Assembly (NCBI GenBank): GCA_963798805.1
Contig: CAWCVC010000002.1
Location: 682,001 to 746,000, forward strand
DNA: 64,000 nt
Direction: 5' to 3'
Origin: CAVZCK01 sp963798805
GTDB taxonomy: Bacteria > Pseudomonadota > Alphaproteobacteria > Rhizobiales > Rhodomicrobiaceae
The position numbers and the translations under genes are program-made. The notes under the pieces are model-generated. The model was not told where the DNA came from. It saw only the letters and a list, made by a program, of their open reading frames with translations, and searched no databases. Each line of letters begins with the position of its first letter. Positions within the stretch are counted from its first letter, which is position 1. Shown here in pieces: positions 9,628-17,603 of the stretch.

Positions 9628-10104
9628 TCAGCGAAGCTTCGAAAGCAGAAGCCGGAAAACGAGCGCATGGGTGATCAGCAGCAATGGCACGATAACCGTG
9701 ACGATGAAAAAGGCCGCGCCGAGTTGGCCGGGCGTCAGGCCCGACTGATTGCCCTGATAGAAGGCGAAGAGCAGATCCGCGCTGCCCCAAAGATTGAAGG
9801 CCCAGACGAGGACGACGCCCAGCCTCCCCGGCAGGGCGGCAAGGGCGAGCAGTGCCAGAACGGCCGCAACGAAATCGCCATAGGCTGCGGGGCGCGCGAA
9901 GGCAAGCGGGAGGTCGGGCGAGACGACGCCAGGAATGAGGAATGCGAGGCCGATGAAGCGAAAGCCATGCAGGATCAGGATCGGCTTCAGCGCCTCGTGA
10001 CGTGGCTCATTGCGCAATCGCGGCCAGATATAATGGGCTATGACCGTGATCCAGGCGATGAAGCTGAAGCCGACGCTGATGCCAAACAGGGCTTGCGAAG
10101 ACAC
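9628..10104 (-). CDS. Small integral membrane protein of unknown function
   Basis: A 158-residue protein with four predicted membrane segments: ISVGFSFIAWITVIAHYIW, PILILHGFRFIGLAFLIPGV, FVAAVLALLALAAL, and AAFFIVTVIVPLLLITHALV. A WAFNLWGSADLLFAFYQG stretch lies between segments three and four. It sits upstream of a frameshifted relative and downstream of a MarR-type regulator, and a palindrome that also occurs before the marR gene lies just upstream of its ATG. Co-regulation by that MarR protein is therefore likely. No transport or enzyme motif is visible. Confidence 0.6.
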   Translation of the reverse strand: MSSQALFGISVGFSFIAWITVIAHYIWPRLRNEPRHEALKPILILHGFRFIGLAFLIPGVVSPDLPLAFARPAAYGDFVAAVLALLALAALPGRLGVVLVWAFNLWGSADLLFAFYQGNQSGLTPGQLGAAFFIVTVIVPLLLITHALVFRLLLSKLR

Positions 10105-10140
10105 GGTCCGACTCCATCACTGAAGCGCATCTATCCTTTT

Positions 10141-10154
10141 ATGTGTATATACAT
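10141..10154. promoter_or_regulatory. Candidate MarR operator upstream of membrane-protein genes
   Basis: ATGTGTATATACAT is a 12-of-14 palindrome 37 bp upstream of the ATG at 10104. Its core TGTATAT also occurs in a similar palindrome before the marR-type gene (10738-10749). The pair suggests one regulator controlling both units. Confidence 0.5.
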
Positions 10155-10223
10155 CGGAGTCGGGAGAGGCGGAAGCCCCTTTTGAGAATAGGAGGTGCGA
10201 GCCCGGAGACCTGCGCATCCGCT

Positions 10224-10706
10224 TCAGAGGTTCGATCCGCCGGCCGCCATTTTTGCGTAGGAAAGTTCGAGTAAGCCGTTCAGCGCGACGCTGGTATCGG
10301 TACCGAGCGCGGCATCGATATTCGCCTGAGCGCCACGCCATAAAGGAACGACCAGCGCCAGCTTATCGATGCCGGCATCCGTGATCAACACAGCCCGCAC
10401 GCGCCTATCCTTCGGGTCGGAGCGGTCGGCAATTAAACCTGCTTTTTCCAATGGTTTTAGGCTACGATTCAGTGTCGTCGGATCCATTCCGAGACGATCC
10501 GCGAGCATACTGATCGACACGGTTTCGTTGCGAAGCCTCGCCCCATAAAGGCGGCCCAATATGCCGAATTGATTGACCGTCAGTCCCCCAGGTTCGAGGG
10601 CGCGATCATAGATCTGCGTCATGCGCCGCGATATTCGTCGCAAACGCAGGCAAGAGCATTGCGCGATCTCGCGAACGTCGACGTCCTTTGCCGCTGTTTC
10701 GCTCAT
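10224..10706 (-). CDS. MarR-family transcriptional regulator
   Basis: A 160-residue winged-helix protein. The DNA-binding part is clear: LTVNQFGILGRLYG, VSISMLADRLGMDPTTLNRSLKPLEKAGLIADR and the wing DPKDRRVRAVLITDAG, the classical MarR DxRxxxxxLT pattern. An N-terminal QCSCLRLRRISRRM helix has two closely spaced cysteines that could sense oxidants; that is inference. It is transcribed in the same direction as the membrane-protein genes, about 120 bp upstream of them. Similar palindromes precede both units, which fits autoregulation plus control of the membrane proteins. Confidence 0.85.
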   Translation of the reverse strand: MSETAAKDVDVREIAQCSCLRLRRISRRMTQIYDRALEPGGLTVNQFGILGRLYGARLRNETVSISMLADRLGMDPTTLNRSLKPLEKAGLIADRSDPKDRRVRAVLITDAGIDKLALVVPLWRGAQANIDAALGTDTSVALNGLLELSYAKMAAGGSNL

Positions 10707-10737
10707 TGAATTTCCATTTTGACCGGCTTGGCCATTC

Positions 10738-10749
10738 GCATGTATATGC
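10738..10749. promoter_or_regulatory. Candidate MarR autoregulatory operator
   Basis: GCATGTATATGC is a 10-of-12 palindrome 32 bp upstream of the marR-type start at 10706. It shares TGTATAT with the palindrome at 10141-10154. Confidence 0.45.
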
Positions 10750-10797
10750 AGTGTTTAACCATAACGCTCGCCTCCGTCAACCGGCCGTGCATTCGAG

Positions 10798-11217
10798 GTC
10801 AGCAGGTTCATCGAGGTCCGCGTCGAGCCGACCACGAGGCGCATCCGCGTGCCGCGCGTGGGCAGCGTCGCCGATTGCGGGATGGGTGATGAGCCCGCAC
10901 ATCACGGCGAGCCAGGTGCGGGGCGGTGTGGTTTGGGGCATCGGCGCGACCTCGCGCGAAGCGAGCGAGGTTGATCCGCGCTATGGCAGCTTCCTCAATG
11001 CCGATCTCGCCGAATATGGGGTGCCGGTGAACGCGGATATCGGCGACATCGAGGTGGAGTTCATCGACAAGCCGGACTTGCGGTTCAACAGCGCCGGCGC
11101 CAAGGGCCTCGGCGAGGTCTCCATGACCGGCGTCGCCCCCGCCATCGCCAATGCCGTGTTCCATGCCACCGGACGGCGGCTGTGCGATTTCCGATCCGGA
11201 TCGAGCACCCGATATAG
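10798..11217 (+). pseudogene. Xanthine dehydrogenase-type molybdenum hydroxylase, C-terminal remnant
   Basis: Three frames together spell the C-terminal end of a Mo-binding large subunit: RFIEVRVEPTTRRIRV, then after a shift near 10880 SQVRGGVVWGIGATSREASE, FLNADLAEYGVPVNADIGD and FNSAGAKGLGEVSMTGVAPAI (the family's G-x-KGxGE active-site motif), and after a second shift near 11178 VRFPIRIEHPI stop. The first 500 or more residues are absent. It belongs to the aldehyde oxidase/isoquinoline oxidoreductase group, like the remnant at 13491-14463, but is a different gene. Confidence 0.8.
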
Positions 11218-11440
11218 AGCCCATCGAGGGTGTCCCTCGCAATAGCAGGCGGAGCAGAAGGACCGGGCTGACGATCCTTACCTGCGTTTTGCTTCTGCGG
11301 CATGTGGCGATCGGCGTGCCCGAAACACACGCTCTCCCCACCACTCCGAAAGCGCCGTCTTCGGTCGACCTGACCATCCGGGGAGTAGGAATTCTCGCCC
11401 AAACGCGACAGATTGACTCCACCAGCCTTTGGAGTTTTGT

Positions 11441-12359
11441 ATGTCAGACCAAATTACCGCCAACCCCTTGCTCGCCTTTTCCCGTCAACTCCAGCAATTG
11501 GTGTCCGGCGCAGCCGACGCCACTGTAAGCGTTCAGTCGCATGGACGCGCTGTCGCAAGCGGCTTCATCTGGAAGCCGGGCGTTGTCGTCACGGCGAGCG
11601 ACGCTTTGGAAGCCGACGATGACATCTCGGCCGTAACGGGGGCGGGCAAGTCTATTCGCGCCGAGCTTGCGGGCCGGGATCCGACCACCGACATCGCCGT
11701 GCTTCGCCTCGCCGAAGACCTGCCGGCGCCTGCGCCGATCACCGCGAGCGGCGAGGTGGGCGTCGGCCAGATCGTCCTCACGGTCGGCAGCGGCCGGGAC
11801 GGCACCATCGCCAATCTCGGCTGCGTATCGGTCACCGGCGGCCCCTGGCAAAGCCGGCGCGGCGGCCGGATCGACCGTCTGATCCGGCTCGATCTGCGGC
11901 TTCATCCGCAGGCGGAAGGTGGCGTCGTCATCGACGCCGAGGGCCGCTTGGTCGGTATGCCGGTCTTCGGACCGAGGCGGATGCCGCTCGTCATTCCGAC
12001 CGCGACCATCGACCTTATCGCCCCAAAGCTGCTGAGCGATGGCCGGATTCGCCGCGGCTATCTCGGCGTCGGCGTACATCCCATTCGAACTCGATGAAGC
12101 CGCCGCCGCCGCTCATGCGCTGCCGGACCGGCGCGCCGCGATGATTGTCAGTGTCGATCCCAACGGCCCGGCCGGCAAGGCGGGCGTCCTGCTCGGCGAC
12201 ATCATCCTCGCCTTCAATGGCGAGTCCGTCCCCGGCTTGCGCAGCCTGTTTGCGCGGCTTTCTCCCGAGTCGGTCGGCCAGTCCGCCGAGCTGAAGATCC
12301 TGCGCGCCGGCCAGATGACGAACGCCAGTGTCACGATCGGAGCGAGCCTGGCACCGTGA
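11441..12359 (+). pseudogene. HtrA/DegQ-like protein (trypsin-like fold plus PDZ), frameshifted and lacking catalytic residues
   Basis: The frame from ATG 11441 (GGAG six bases upstream) gives a trypsin-like domain without a signal peptide. One extra base near 12087 then breaks it, and the PDZ domain (MIVSVDPNGPAGKAGVLLGDIILAF) continues in the next frame to 12359. The triad is also missing: the usual TA-x-H segment reads TASDAL, and the usual GxSGG reads QAEGGVV. Only DPTTDIAVLRL keeps the aspartate. It was probably a pseudoprotease even before the frameshift. The last codon overlaps the GTG start of the LuxR-type gene, so the two formed a coupled pair. Confidence 0.75.
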
Positions 12360-12964
12360 CGGACAAAGGGGGTGACGATCGCAGCGCGGACGGAGCGATA
12401 ACCGTCGAACTTTCGATCGACGATGCGGATCTGGCCGAACGTGTCCGCCGGATGATCATCGAAGATCTGGGGTTTCAAATCATCAGGGGCGGCGACCTCC
12501 GGGCCGATGTCCGCATAACCGATGGCGCGGTCGACGCGGAGGCCGGCACGCCGGTGCTGGTGCTCGGCGTCGGGTCCGAGGGGCTCGACCCCATCCAGGT
12601 CGGCGCTGCCGCCGTGCTGTCCGACGACGCCAATGCCGATGCGCTCGGCGCCGCGATCAGAGCGGCGATGCAGGGTCTGATGGTGCTGTCCGAGAGCTTT
12701 CGCGATCAACTGGTCGGCCATTCGGATCTCGACGGATTGGAGCGGGCCGAGGACGAGCATCCGGCGATCGAGCTGACCGCACGGGAGCTGCAGGTGCTCG
12801 GCCTGCTTGCTTCGGGTGCTTCGAACAAGTCGATCGCGCGGTCTCTCGAGATTACGCCGCATACAGCCAAATTCCATGTGGCCTCGATCATCGCGAAGCT
12901 CGGCGCCACGGGGCGCACCGATGCGGTGGCGAAGGCCATGCGCTTGGGGCTCATCATGATTTGA
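12356..12964 (+). CDS. LuxR-type response regulator with degenerate receiver domain
   Basis: A 202-residue protein starting at a GTG that overlaps the preceding stop (GTGA). Residues 130-200 are a clear LuxR/GerE helix-turn-helix: ELTARELQVLGLLASGASNKSIARSLEITPHTAKFHV, with a SIIAKLGATGRTDAV close. The N-terminal half has the length and beta-alpha pattern of a receiver domain but no recognisable phosphoacceptor motif, so phosphorylation control is doubtful. Coupling to an HtrA-like gene suggests the protease-like protein modulates this regulator, but that is inference. Likely targets are the adjacent molybdenum hydroxylase genes, now decayed. Confidence 0.75.
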   Translation: MTDKGGDDRSADGAITVELSIDDADLAERVRRMIIEDLGFQIIRGGDLRADVRITDGAVDAEAGTPVLVLGVGSEGLDPIQVGAAAVLSDDANADALGAAIRAAMQGLMVLSESFRDQLVGHSDLDGLERAEDEHPAIELTARELQVLGLLASGASNKSIARSLEITPHTAKFHVASIIAKLGATGRTDAVAKAMRLGLIMI

Positions 12965-12980
12965 GGCGGAGGGAGGCGAG

Positions 12981-13490
12981 ATGGAGAGTGCGGATTGCGG
13001 AGCCGGTTGGCGGGCGCGGCGAATTTGGCTGACGGTCATGTTGGTATCGGCCGTTGCAAGCGTCTGGCTGTTATCGGTGAGCCGCTCGACGGGGGCACAG
13101 CCGGCGTCGGATGAGGGCGTGGCGGCCTTCGCCCGTATCGCCTCGGTGCTGCAAAGCCCGCGCTGCATCGATTGCAATCCCCGCGGCGACCGGCCGGCGC
13201 AGGGCAATGACCATCACGTTCACATCATGAACATTCAGCGCGGACCTGATGGCATGGGCATGCCTGTCATGCGCTGCTCGACCTGCCATCGTCGCATAAC
13301 AGCGACGCTGCGGGCGTTCCCGGCGCGCCGCATTGGCATCTGGCCCCGAAGTCGATGGGCTGGGTTGGCCTGACCGTGCCGGAGCTTTGCCGGACGCTGC
13401 TCGACCCCTCTAGGAATGGCGGGCGCAGCGTGGCCGATCTCATCACGCACATGACGACCGATAAGCTGGTCCTTTGGGGCTGGGCGCCCG
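12981..13490 (+). pseudogene. Cytochrome-c-like partner of a molybdenum hydroxylase, frameshifted
   Basis: A membrane-anchor or signal segment (IWLTVMLVSAVASVWLLSV) is followed by CIDCNPRGDRP, NDHHVHIMNIQRGPDGMG and MRCSTCH. The rest, HNSDAAGVPGAPHWHLAPKS then DPSRNGGRSVADLITHM and LVLWGWAPG, is in another frame after a shift near 13290. This order matches proteins annotated as isoquinoline 1-oxidoreductase cytochrome-like subunits. The first heme motif has CNP where CH is expected (CxxC then N), so only the second CxxCH is intact. The sequence ends at a deletion junction and runs straight into the interior of the Mo-subunit remnant. Confidence 0.7.
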
Positions 13491-14463
13491 GACGCGGACG
13501 TTCGCTTCCGCCTCTGTGAGGAGGACATCAAGCAGGACTGGTTCCGGCCGGCCTTCCTCGCCAGGAGCCGCGCCGCGCTTGGGCCGGACGGCATGCCGGT
13601 GGCGATCGAGCACCGGCTGGTCGCACCGACCATTCTCGGCCCTGTCTCGCCGACGCCGATCAAGCACCGGCTGGTCGCACCGACCATTCTCGGCCCTGTC
13701 TCGCCGACGCCGATCAAGCCGGGCATGGTCGACAGCCTGTGGAGGGCCTCGTCCACCACCCGTACAAGATCCCGAACCGGCAAGTCGACTACAACATGCT
13801 CGAGGTGTCGATCCCGACCATGGTGCTGCGCACCACCGGTCATGGCCCGAACAATTTCACCCTGGAATCGCTGATCGATGAGCTGGCTCACCACGCCGGG
13901 ATCGATCCCTATCACTATCGCCGCCGTCTGCTCACGGACAATCCCGTGGTGCTCGGCGTTATCGATCGCGCCGCCGAGCTCGCCGGCTGGGGTAAGACGC
14001 CCGCCGGCCGCTTCCAGGGTATGTCGTTCGCCGACTGTTTCGGCGCCTATCTCTGCCAGGTGGTCGAGCTGTCCATGGAAGGGGGCGCCATCAAGCTCCA
14101 TCGCGTCGTCTCGGTGTGCGATCCGGGCCGCGTTCTCGACCGCGTCAATGCTACTTCCAATATCGAAGGCGGGGTGGTCTGGGGGCTATCGGCCGCGCTC
14201 TACTCCTCGATCAGCTTCGAAGGCGGCCGTACGCGCGAGAGCAATTTCGATCGCTTCAGTGTGGTGACGCTGCCCGACACGCCCGAGCTCGTCACCGACT
14301 TCCTGGAGAAGCGCGGGCCATAGGCGGCATCGGCGAGGTCGGTCCTCTCTGCGTGCCGGCCGCCTTGTGCAATGCCCTCTTTGCCGCGACTGGCAAGCGC
14401 CATCGCCGGCTGCCGCTGGCGCGCGAGGGCGTATTCACGGTCTACGGCAAAATCTACAGTTGA
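13491..14463 (+). pseudogene. Isoquinoline 1-oxidoreductase-type Mo subunit, C-terminal half
   Basis: The sequence begins mid-gene with LCEEDIKQDWFRPAFLARSRAAL and continues through EGLVHHPYKIPNRQVDY, FTLESLIDELAHHAG, VVSVCDPGRVLDRVN, IEGGVVWGLSAALYS and, in a third frame, IGGIGEVGPLCVPAALCNALFAATGKR. This matches the second half of the membrane-associated molybdenum hydroxylases of the IorB type. The first half is gone. Frameshifts lie near 13735 and 14318, and a perfect 54-bp tandem duplication (13609-13716) repeats 18 residues. The intact 2Fe-2S subunit gene follows by 11 bp. Confidence 0.8.
13609..13716. repeat. Perfect 54-bp tandem duplication in the Mo-subunit remnant
   Basis: Bases 13609-13662 are repeated exactly at 13663-13716. 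The period is 18 codons, so the frame is kept and the block HRLVAPTILGPVSPTPIK occurs twice. Homologues would be expected to have it once. Confidence 0.95.
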
Positions 14464-14474
14464 AAGGAGCGGTC

Positions 14475-14924
14475 ATGGCCAGATTCAATTTCTCCGTCAA
14501 CGGATCTCCGGCGGGTGTCGATGTCGATCCGTCGACGCCGCTCCTCTGGGTGCTGCGCGATCACCTCGGGCTGACCGGGACGAAATTCGGCTGCGGTGCG
14601 GCCTTTTGCGGCGCCTGCACCGTGCATGTCGATGGCGAGCCCGTGCGCTCATGCTCCTATACAATCAACTCGGTCGAGGGCACCAAGATCACGACCATCG
14701 AGGGGCTTCACGGACGGCACAGACTGCAGCGAGCCTGGATCGAGCAGCAGGTGCCGCAATGCGGCTATTGCCAGCCAGGCTTCATCATGGTGGCGGCTGC
14801 CTTGCTGAAGGAGAAGCCGAAGCCGACCGAGGCTGATATCGAGAATGCCATTACCAATATCTGCCGCTGCGGCACCTATGCGCGCATCAAGAAGGCCATT
14901 CTGGCCGCGGCGGAGCAGCCGTGA
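14475..14924 (+). CDS. 2Fe-2S subunit of a molybdenum hydroxylase (IorA/CoxS type)
   Basis: A 149-residue electron-transfer subunit with both expected clusters: the plant-ferredoxin type site GCGAAFCGACTVHVDG with a later cysteine in VRSCSY, and the C-terminal helical site QCGYCQPGFI with NICRCGTYARI. It passes electrons from the Mo subunit to an acceptor. The start ATG 14475 is preceded by AAAGGAGCGG. The frame is intact although its large subunit and cytochrome partner upstream are broken, so it is an orphan unless another large subunit uses it. Confidence 0.9.
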   Translation: MARFNFSVNGSPAGVDVDPSTPLLWVLRDHLGLTGTKFGCGAAFCGACTVHVDGEPVRSCSYTINSVEGTKITTIEGLHGRHRLQRAWIEQQVPQCGYCQPGFIMVAAALLKEKPKPTEADIENAITNICRCGTYARIKKAILAAAEQP

Positions 14925-14956
14925 GCGTTGGCCCTACGGGGCAACAGCGTCAAAGC

Positions 14957-16021
14957 TTAACCTCGACGCCGTGGGCGGCATCGGCCGAGCAGGGCGTTCG
15001 GCGTCACGGCCTGGCGCAAGGTCGTGGTCGAAATCACCCAGATCACCGGTCCTGCGCCAAGCAGAAAGAAACTGAGCCCGGCGAGCAGGATTGTCGGAAT
15101 GAGGATCGTCGAGAGCATGGCAAGCGCGGCCAAGAGCCCGGCAATCGGGCCGATGACGATGAGGGTGCCGAAGGCGAGGACGCTTGCAATACGCGATGCT
15201 GAGAGCGCGCCGGCAACCATGCCCACGCCATAGGCGGCGAGCGTTGCGCCCACGCCGATTGGCATGAGATGCAGTTTCGCGACCGCATAGGGCACATGGA
15301 CCGCCTGCAGGAGCACGAAAGCGGTGTTGAAGACAATGGCGGTAAGCAGAACCGGCCGCAACAGATGATGGCCGACAGCAAAGCTCATGCCCTCGGCGAG
15401 GTCGCGTGCAGGATGGCGGGGTGGTAATGACGGGCGCTCGGGCTCGCTGAGGCGAGCCAGCAGCAGAACCGCGCCGAAAGAGAGCGCCGCCGCAAGGGCG
15501 AAGGCTGGCGATGCGCCCACCCAGCCGACGAGAGCGCCGGCAAGCGCCGGCCCTGCCGCGAAGGCGATGCTGCGGGCGAGTTCGATGCGGCCGTTCGCTG
15601 CGGGAAGTGCCTCGCGCGGCACAAGCGCCGGTACGAACGATGGTGCTGCGACGCTGTAAGCGACGGTGCCGCAGGCGCCGGCGAAGCCGAGAACGGCAAG
15701 CAGCGGCAAGGTGAGAAGGCCCGTCGCAGTGAGCGCCAGAATTGCCAGAAGCGACAGCGTGCGCAGCCCTTCGGCGGTCGCCATTAATGCGCGCCGCGAG
15801 CACCGGTCCGCCAGGATGCCGGCAGCGACGGACAGGCACAAAAACGGGAGCGTCTGGGCCATCTGCAGCAAACCTGTTTCGCCTGCGCCGGCACCGAACG
15901 CGAAAACGGCGACGATTGGTGTCGCGGCCAAGCTGATCTGCTCAGCCGATTGCGCGGTGAGGTTCGACCAGGCGAGGCGATTAAAGGCGGGTGGGAGGTG
16001 GGGTACAGCTTTTATGGTCAT
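14957..16021 (-). CDS. MFS transporter, shortened at the C-terminus
   Basis: A hydrophobic protein of 354 residues with ten or so membrane segments and the MFS loop signature GILADRCSRRALM between segments two and three. It resembles enterobactin/MdfA-like and DUF894-type exporters. The family usually has 400 or more residues; here the frame ends at TPNALLGRCRPRRRG just where homologues continue with two more segments. A deletion or frameshift next to the molybdenum hydroxylase remnants probably removed the end. The start is ATG 16021, with a purine-rich ribosome binding site; an upstream GTG at 16030 is also possible. Substrate unknown. Confidence 0.65.
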   Translation of the reverse strand: MTIKAVPHLPPAFNRLAWSNLTAQSAEQISLAATPIVAVFAFGAGAGETGLLQMAQTLPFLCLSVAAGILADRCSRRALMATAEGLRTLSLLAILALTATGLLTLPLLAVLGFAGACGTVAYSVAAPSFVPALVPREALPAANGRIELARSIAFAAGPALAGALVGWVGASPAFALAAALSFGAVLLLARLSEPERPSLPPRHPARDLAEGMSFAVGHHLLRPVLLTAIVFNTAFVLLQAVHVPYAVAKLHLMPIGVGATLAAYGVGMVAGALSASRIASVLAFGTLIVIGPIAGLLAALAMLSTILIPTILLAGLSFFLLGAGPVIWVISTTTLRQAVTPNALLGRCRPRRRG

Positions 16022-16228
16022 GGCCCTCACTTCCGAACGGGATCGAAAGACGAGCTAAGCTTTGGCGAGGCTCCGCCGCACTCCGCGTGTTGCTGCCGAA
16101 TTCGGAATTGAGCGCACATGCTGTGTAAGCCGATCTTAGCCACCCGCGTCTTTGTGAAATAAGCATTGAGCACGCGCGCAGCCGGCGTCTGGTTAAGTGA
16201 TCGAATTCGCCACTCGTTGGTGGACCAT

Positions 16229-16338
16229 TTTGAACGTTGTTGACGGTGCGATTGGCGAAGATTATTGACCCTGGTCCGACCGCTTTGAACGTTGTTGACG
16301 GTGCGATTGGCGAAGATTATTGACCCTGGTCCGACCGC
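16229..16338. repeat. Perfect 55-bp tandem duplication upstream of a CoA-transferase gene
   Basis: Bases 16229-16283 are repeated exactly at 16284-16338, ending 30 bp before the ATG at 16369. Each copy contains TTGACG followed 17 bp later by TATTGA, a possible sigma-70-type promoter, so the duplication may have doubled the promoter. The -10 match is weak. Confidence 0.9.
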
Positions 16339-16368
16339 GCGGCACGCTGGGTACGTAAGGAGAGGTAG

Positions 16369-17565
16369 ATGTCCTTCCGGCCAGCTTCGCAGGCTTTGTC
16401 GCGTTTCATCGTACTCGATCTTTCGCGTGTGCGGTCCGGACCGACTGCGGCCCGTCAGCTTGCCGATTGGGGCGCGAACATCATCAAGATCGAGCTTCCG
16501 GCTGCCCTCGACCTCGGCGAGGAACCTGGCGGTCCGCGCCATGGCTCCGATTTCCAGAACCTGCAACGCAACAAGCGAGGCATGACGCTCAACCTCAAAT
16601 CCGAGGAAGGGCTGGCCATCTTTCGGCGGCTGGTCGAACGCGCAGATGTGCTGATCGAGAACTATCGGCCGGACGTCAAACACCGGCTTGGAATCGATTT
16701 CGAGAGTCTCAGCACGGTCAACCCGCGTCTCGTCTATGCCAGCATCTCCGGCTTCGGCCAGGACGGGCCTTACAGCCAGCGGCCCGGCTTCGATCAGATC
16801 GCTCAAGGCATGGGCGGGCTGATGTCGATCACCGGGCTGCCGGGGCAGGGGCCGGTGCGCGCCGGCATTCCGGTCGCCGATCTCACTGCGGGACTCTATT
16901 GCGCATTCGGCATTCTGGTTGCGCTGCTGGCGCGGGAGACGACCGGCGCGGGCCAGTGGGTGCACACCTCGCTGCTGCAGGCGCAGATTGCCATGCTGGA
17001 TTTCCAGGCTGCGCGCTGGCTGATCGACGGCGAGGTGCCAAAGCAGGCTGGCAACGATCATCCGACCAGCATCCCGACGGGGGTCTTCGAAACCGCCGAC
17101 GGGCTCATCAATCTGGCGGTCACCGGCCAGGTCATCTGGGAGCGCTTCTGCCGCGCCATCGACCGGGAGGACCTGATCAACCATCCAGATTACGCCAACT
17201 CCGCCACGCGCTCGCGCAATCGCGATGCGCTGGGCGAGGTGATCAATTCGGTGCTGCGCCTGCGTCCCAGCAGCTACTGGATCGCGCGCTTCAACGAAGC
17301 GGGTGTCCCGTCCGGCCCGATCAATACGATCGATCAGGTTTTCGAGGACCCGCAGGTTCGGCAGCTCGGCATGACCCACGCAGTGCATTCAGATGCCCTT
17401 GACCGGTTGATGACGCTGCTCGGGCAGCCCGTAACCTTGAGCGCCACTCCGAGCAGCGTTCAGGCCGCGGCGCCGGAGCGGGGAGAACACACCGAGGAGA
17501 TCCTGCTCGAGGCCGGATACACGCTTGAAGAGATTGCCGGCTTTCGTGATCGCGGTACGATTTGA
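16369..17565 (+). CDS. CaiB/BaiF-family (class III) CoA-transferase
   Basis: A 398-residue family III CoA-transferase that moves CoA between carboxylic acids. The family features are LDLSRVRSGPTAARQLADWGANIIKIE near the N-terminus, NKRGMTLNLKSEEG, and the KxxLGIDFESL...RLVYASISGFGQDGPY block with its catalytic-region aspartates. The ribosome binding site is AAGGAGAGG. The enoyl-CoA hydratase and metallo-beta-lactamase-fold genes downstream are probably co-transcribed, which suggests activation and beta-oxidation-like breakdown of an organic acid. The acid is not identifiable. A tandemly duplicated promoter-like segment lies immediately upstream. Confidence 0.85.
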   Translation: MSFRPASQALSRFIVLDLSRVRSGPTAARQLADWGANIIKIELPAALDLGEEPGGPRHGSDFQNLQRNKRGMTLNLKSEEGLAIFRRLVERADVLIENYRPDVKHRLGIDFESLSTVNPRLVYASISGFGQDGPYSQRPGFDQIAQGMGGLMSITGLPGQGPVRAGIPVADLTAGLYCAFGILVALLARETTGAGQWVHTSLLQAQIAMLDFQAARWLIDGEVPKQAGNDHPTSIPTGVFETADGLINLAVTGQVIWERFCRAIDREDLINHPDYANSATRSRNRDALGEVINSVLRLRPSSYWIARFNEAGVPSGPINTIDQVFEDPQVRQLGMTHAVHSDALDRLMTLLGQPVTLSATPSSVQAAAPERGEHTEEILLEAGYTLEEIAGFRDRGTI

Positions 17566-17603
17566 GACTGGACAAGTAACGCCAAAGCGCCCTGGGAGCC
17601 TCC

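Noticed and set aside
2863..14463. Explaining all frameshifts by random sequencing errors
   Set aside because: They cluster in 2.8-14.5 kb and in transposon or remnant genes, while operons at 20-29 kb and 38-46 kb have none. Large deletions also cannot be base-call errors. Single one-base shifts (9480, 12087, 34180) remain uncertain.
16027..17388. Minus-strand frame of 453 codons opposite a CoA-transferase
   Set aside because: The plus strand encodes a full CaiB/BaiF protein with all family motifs. The minus frame has no family resemblance.
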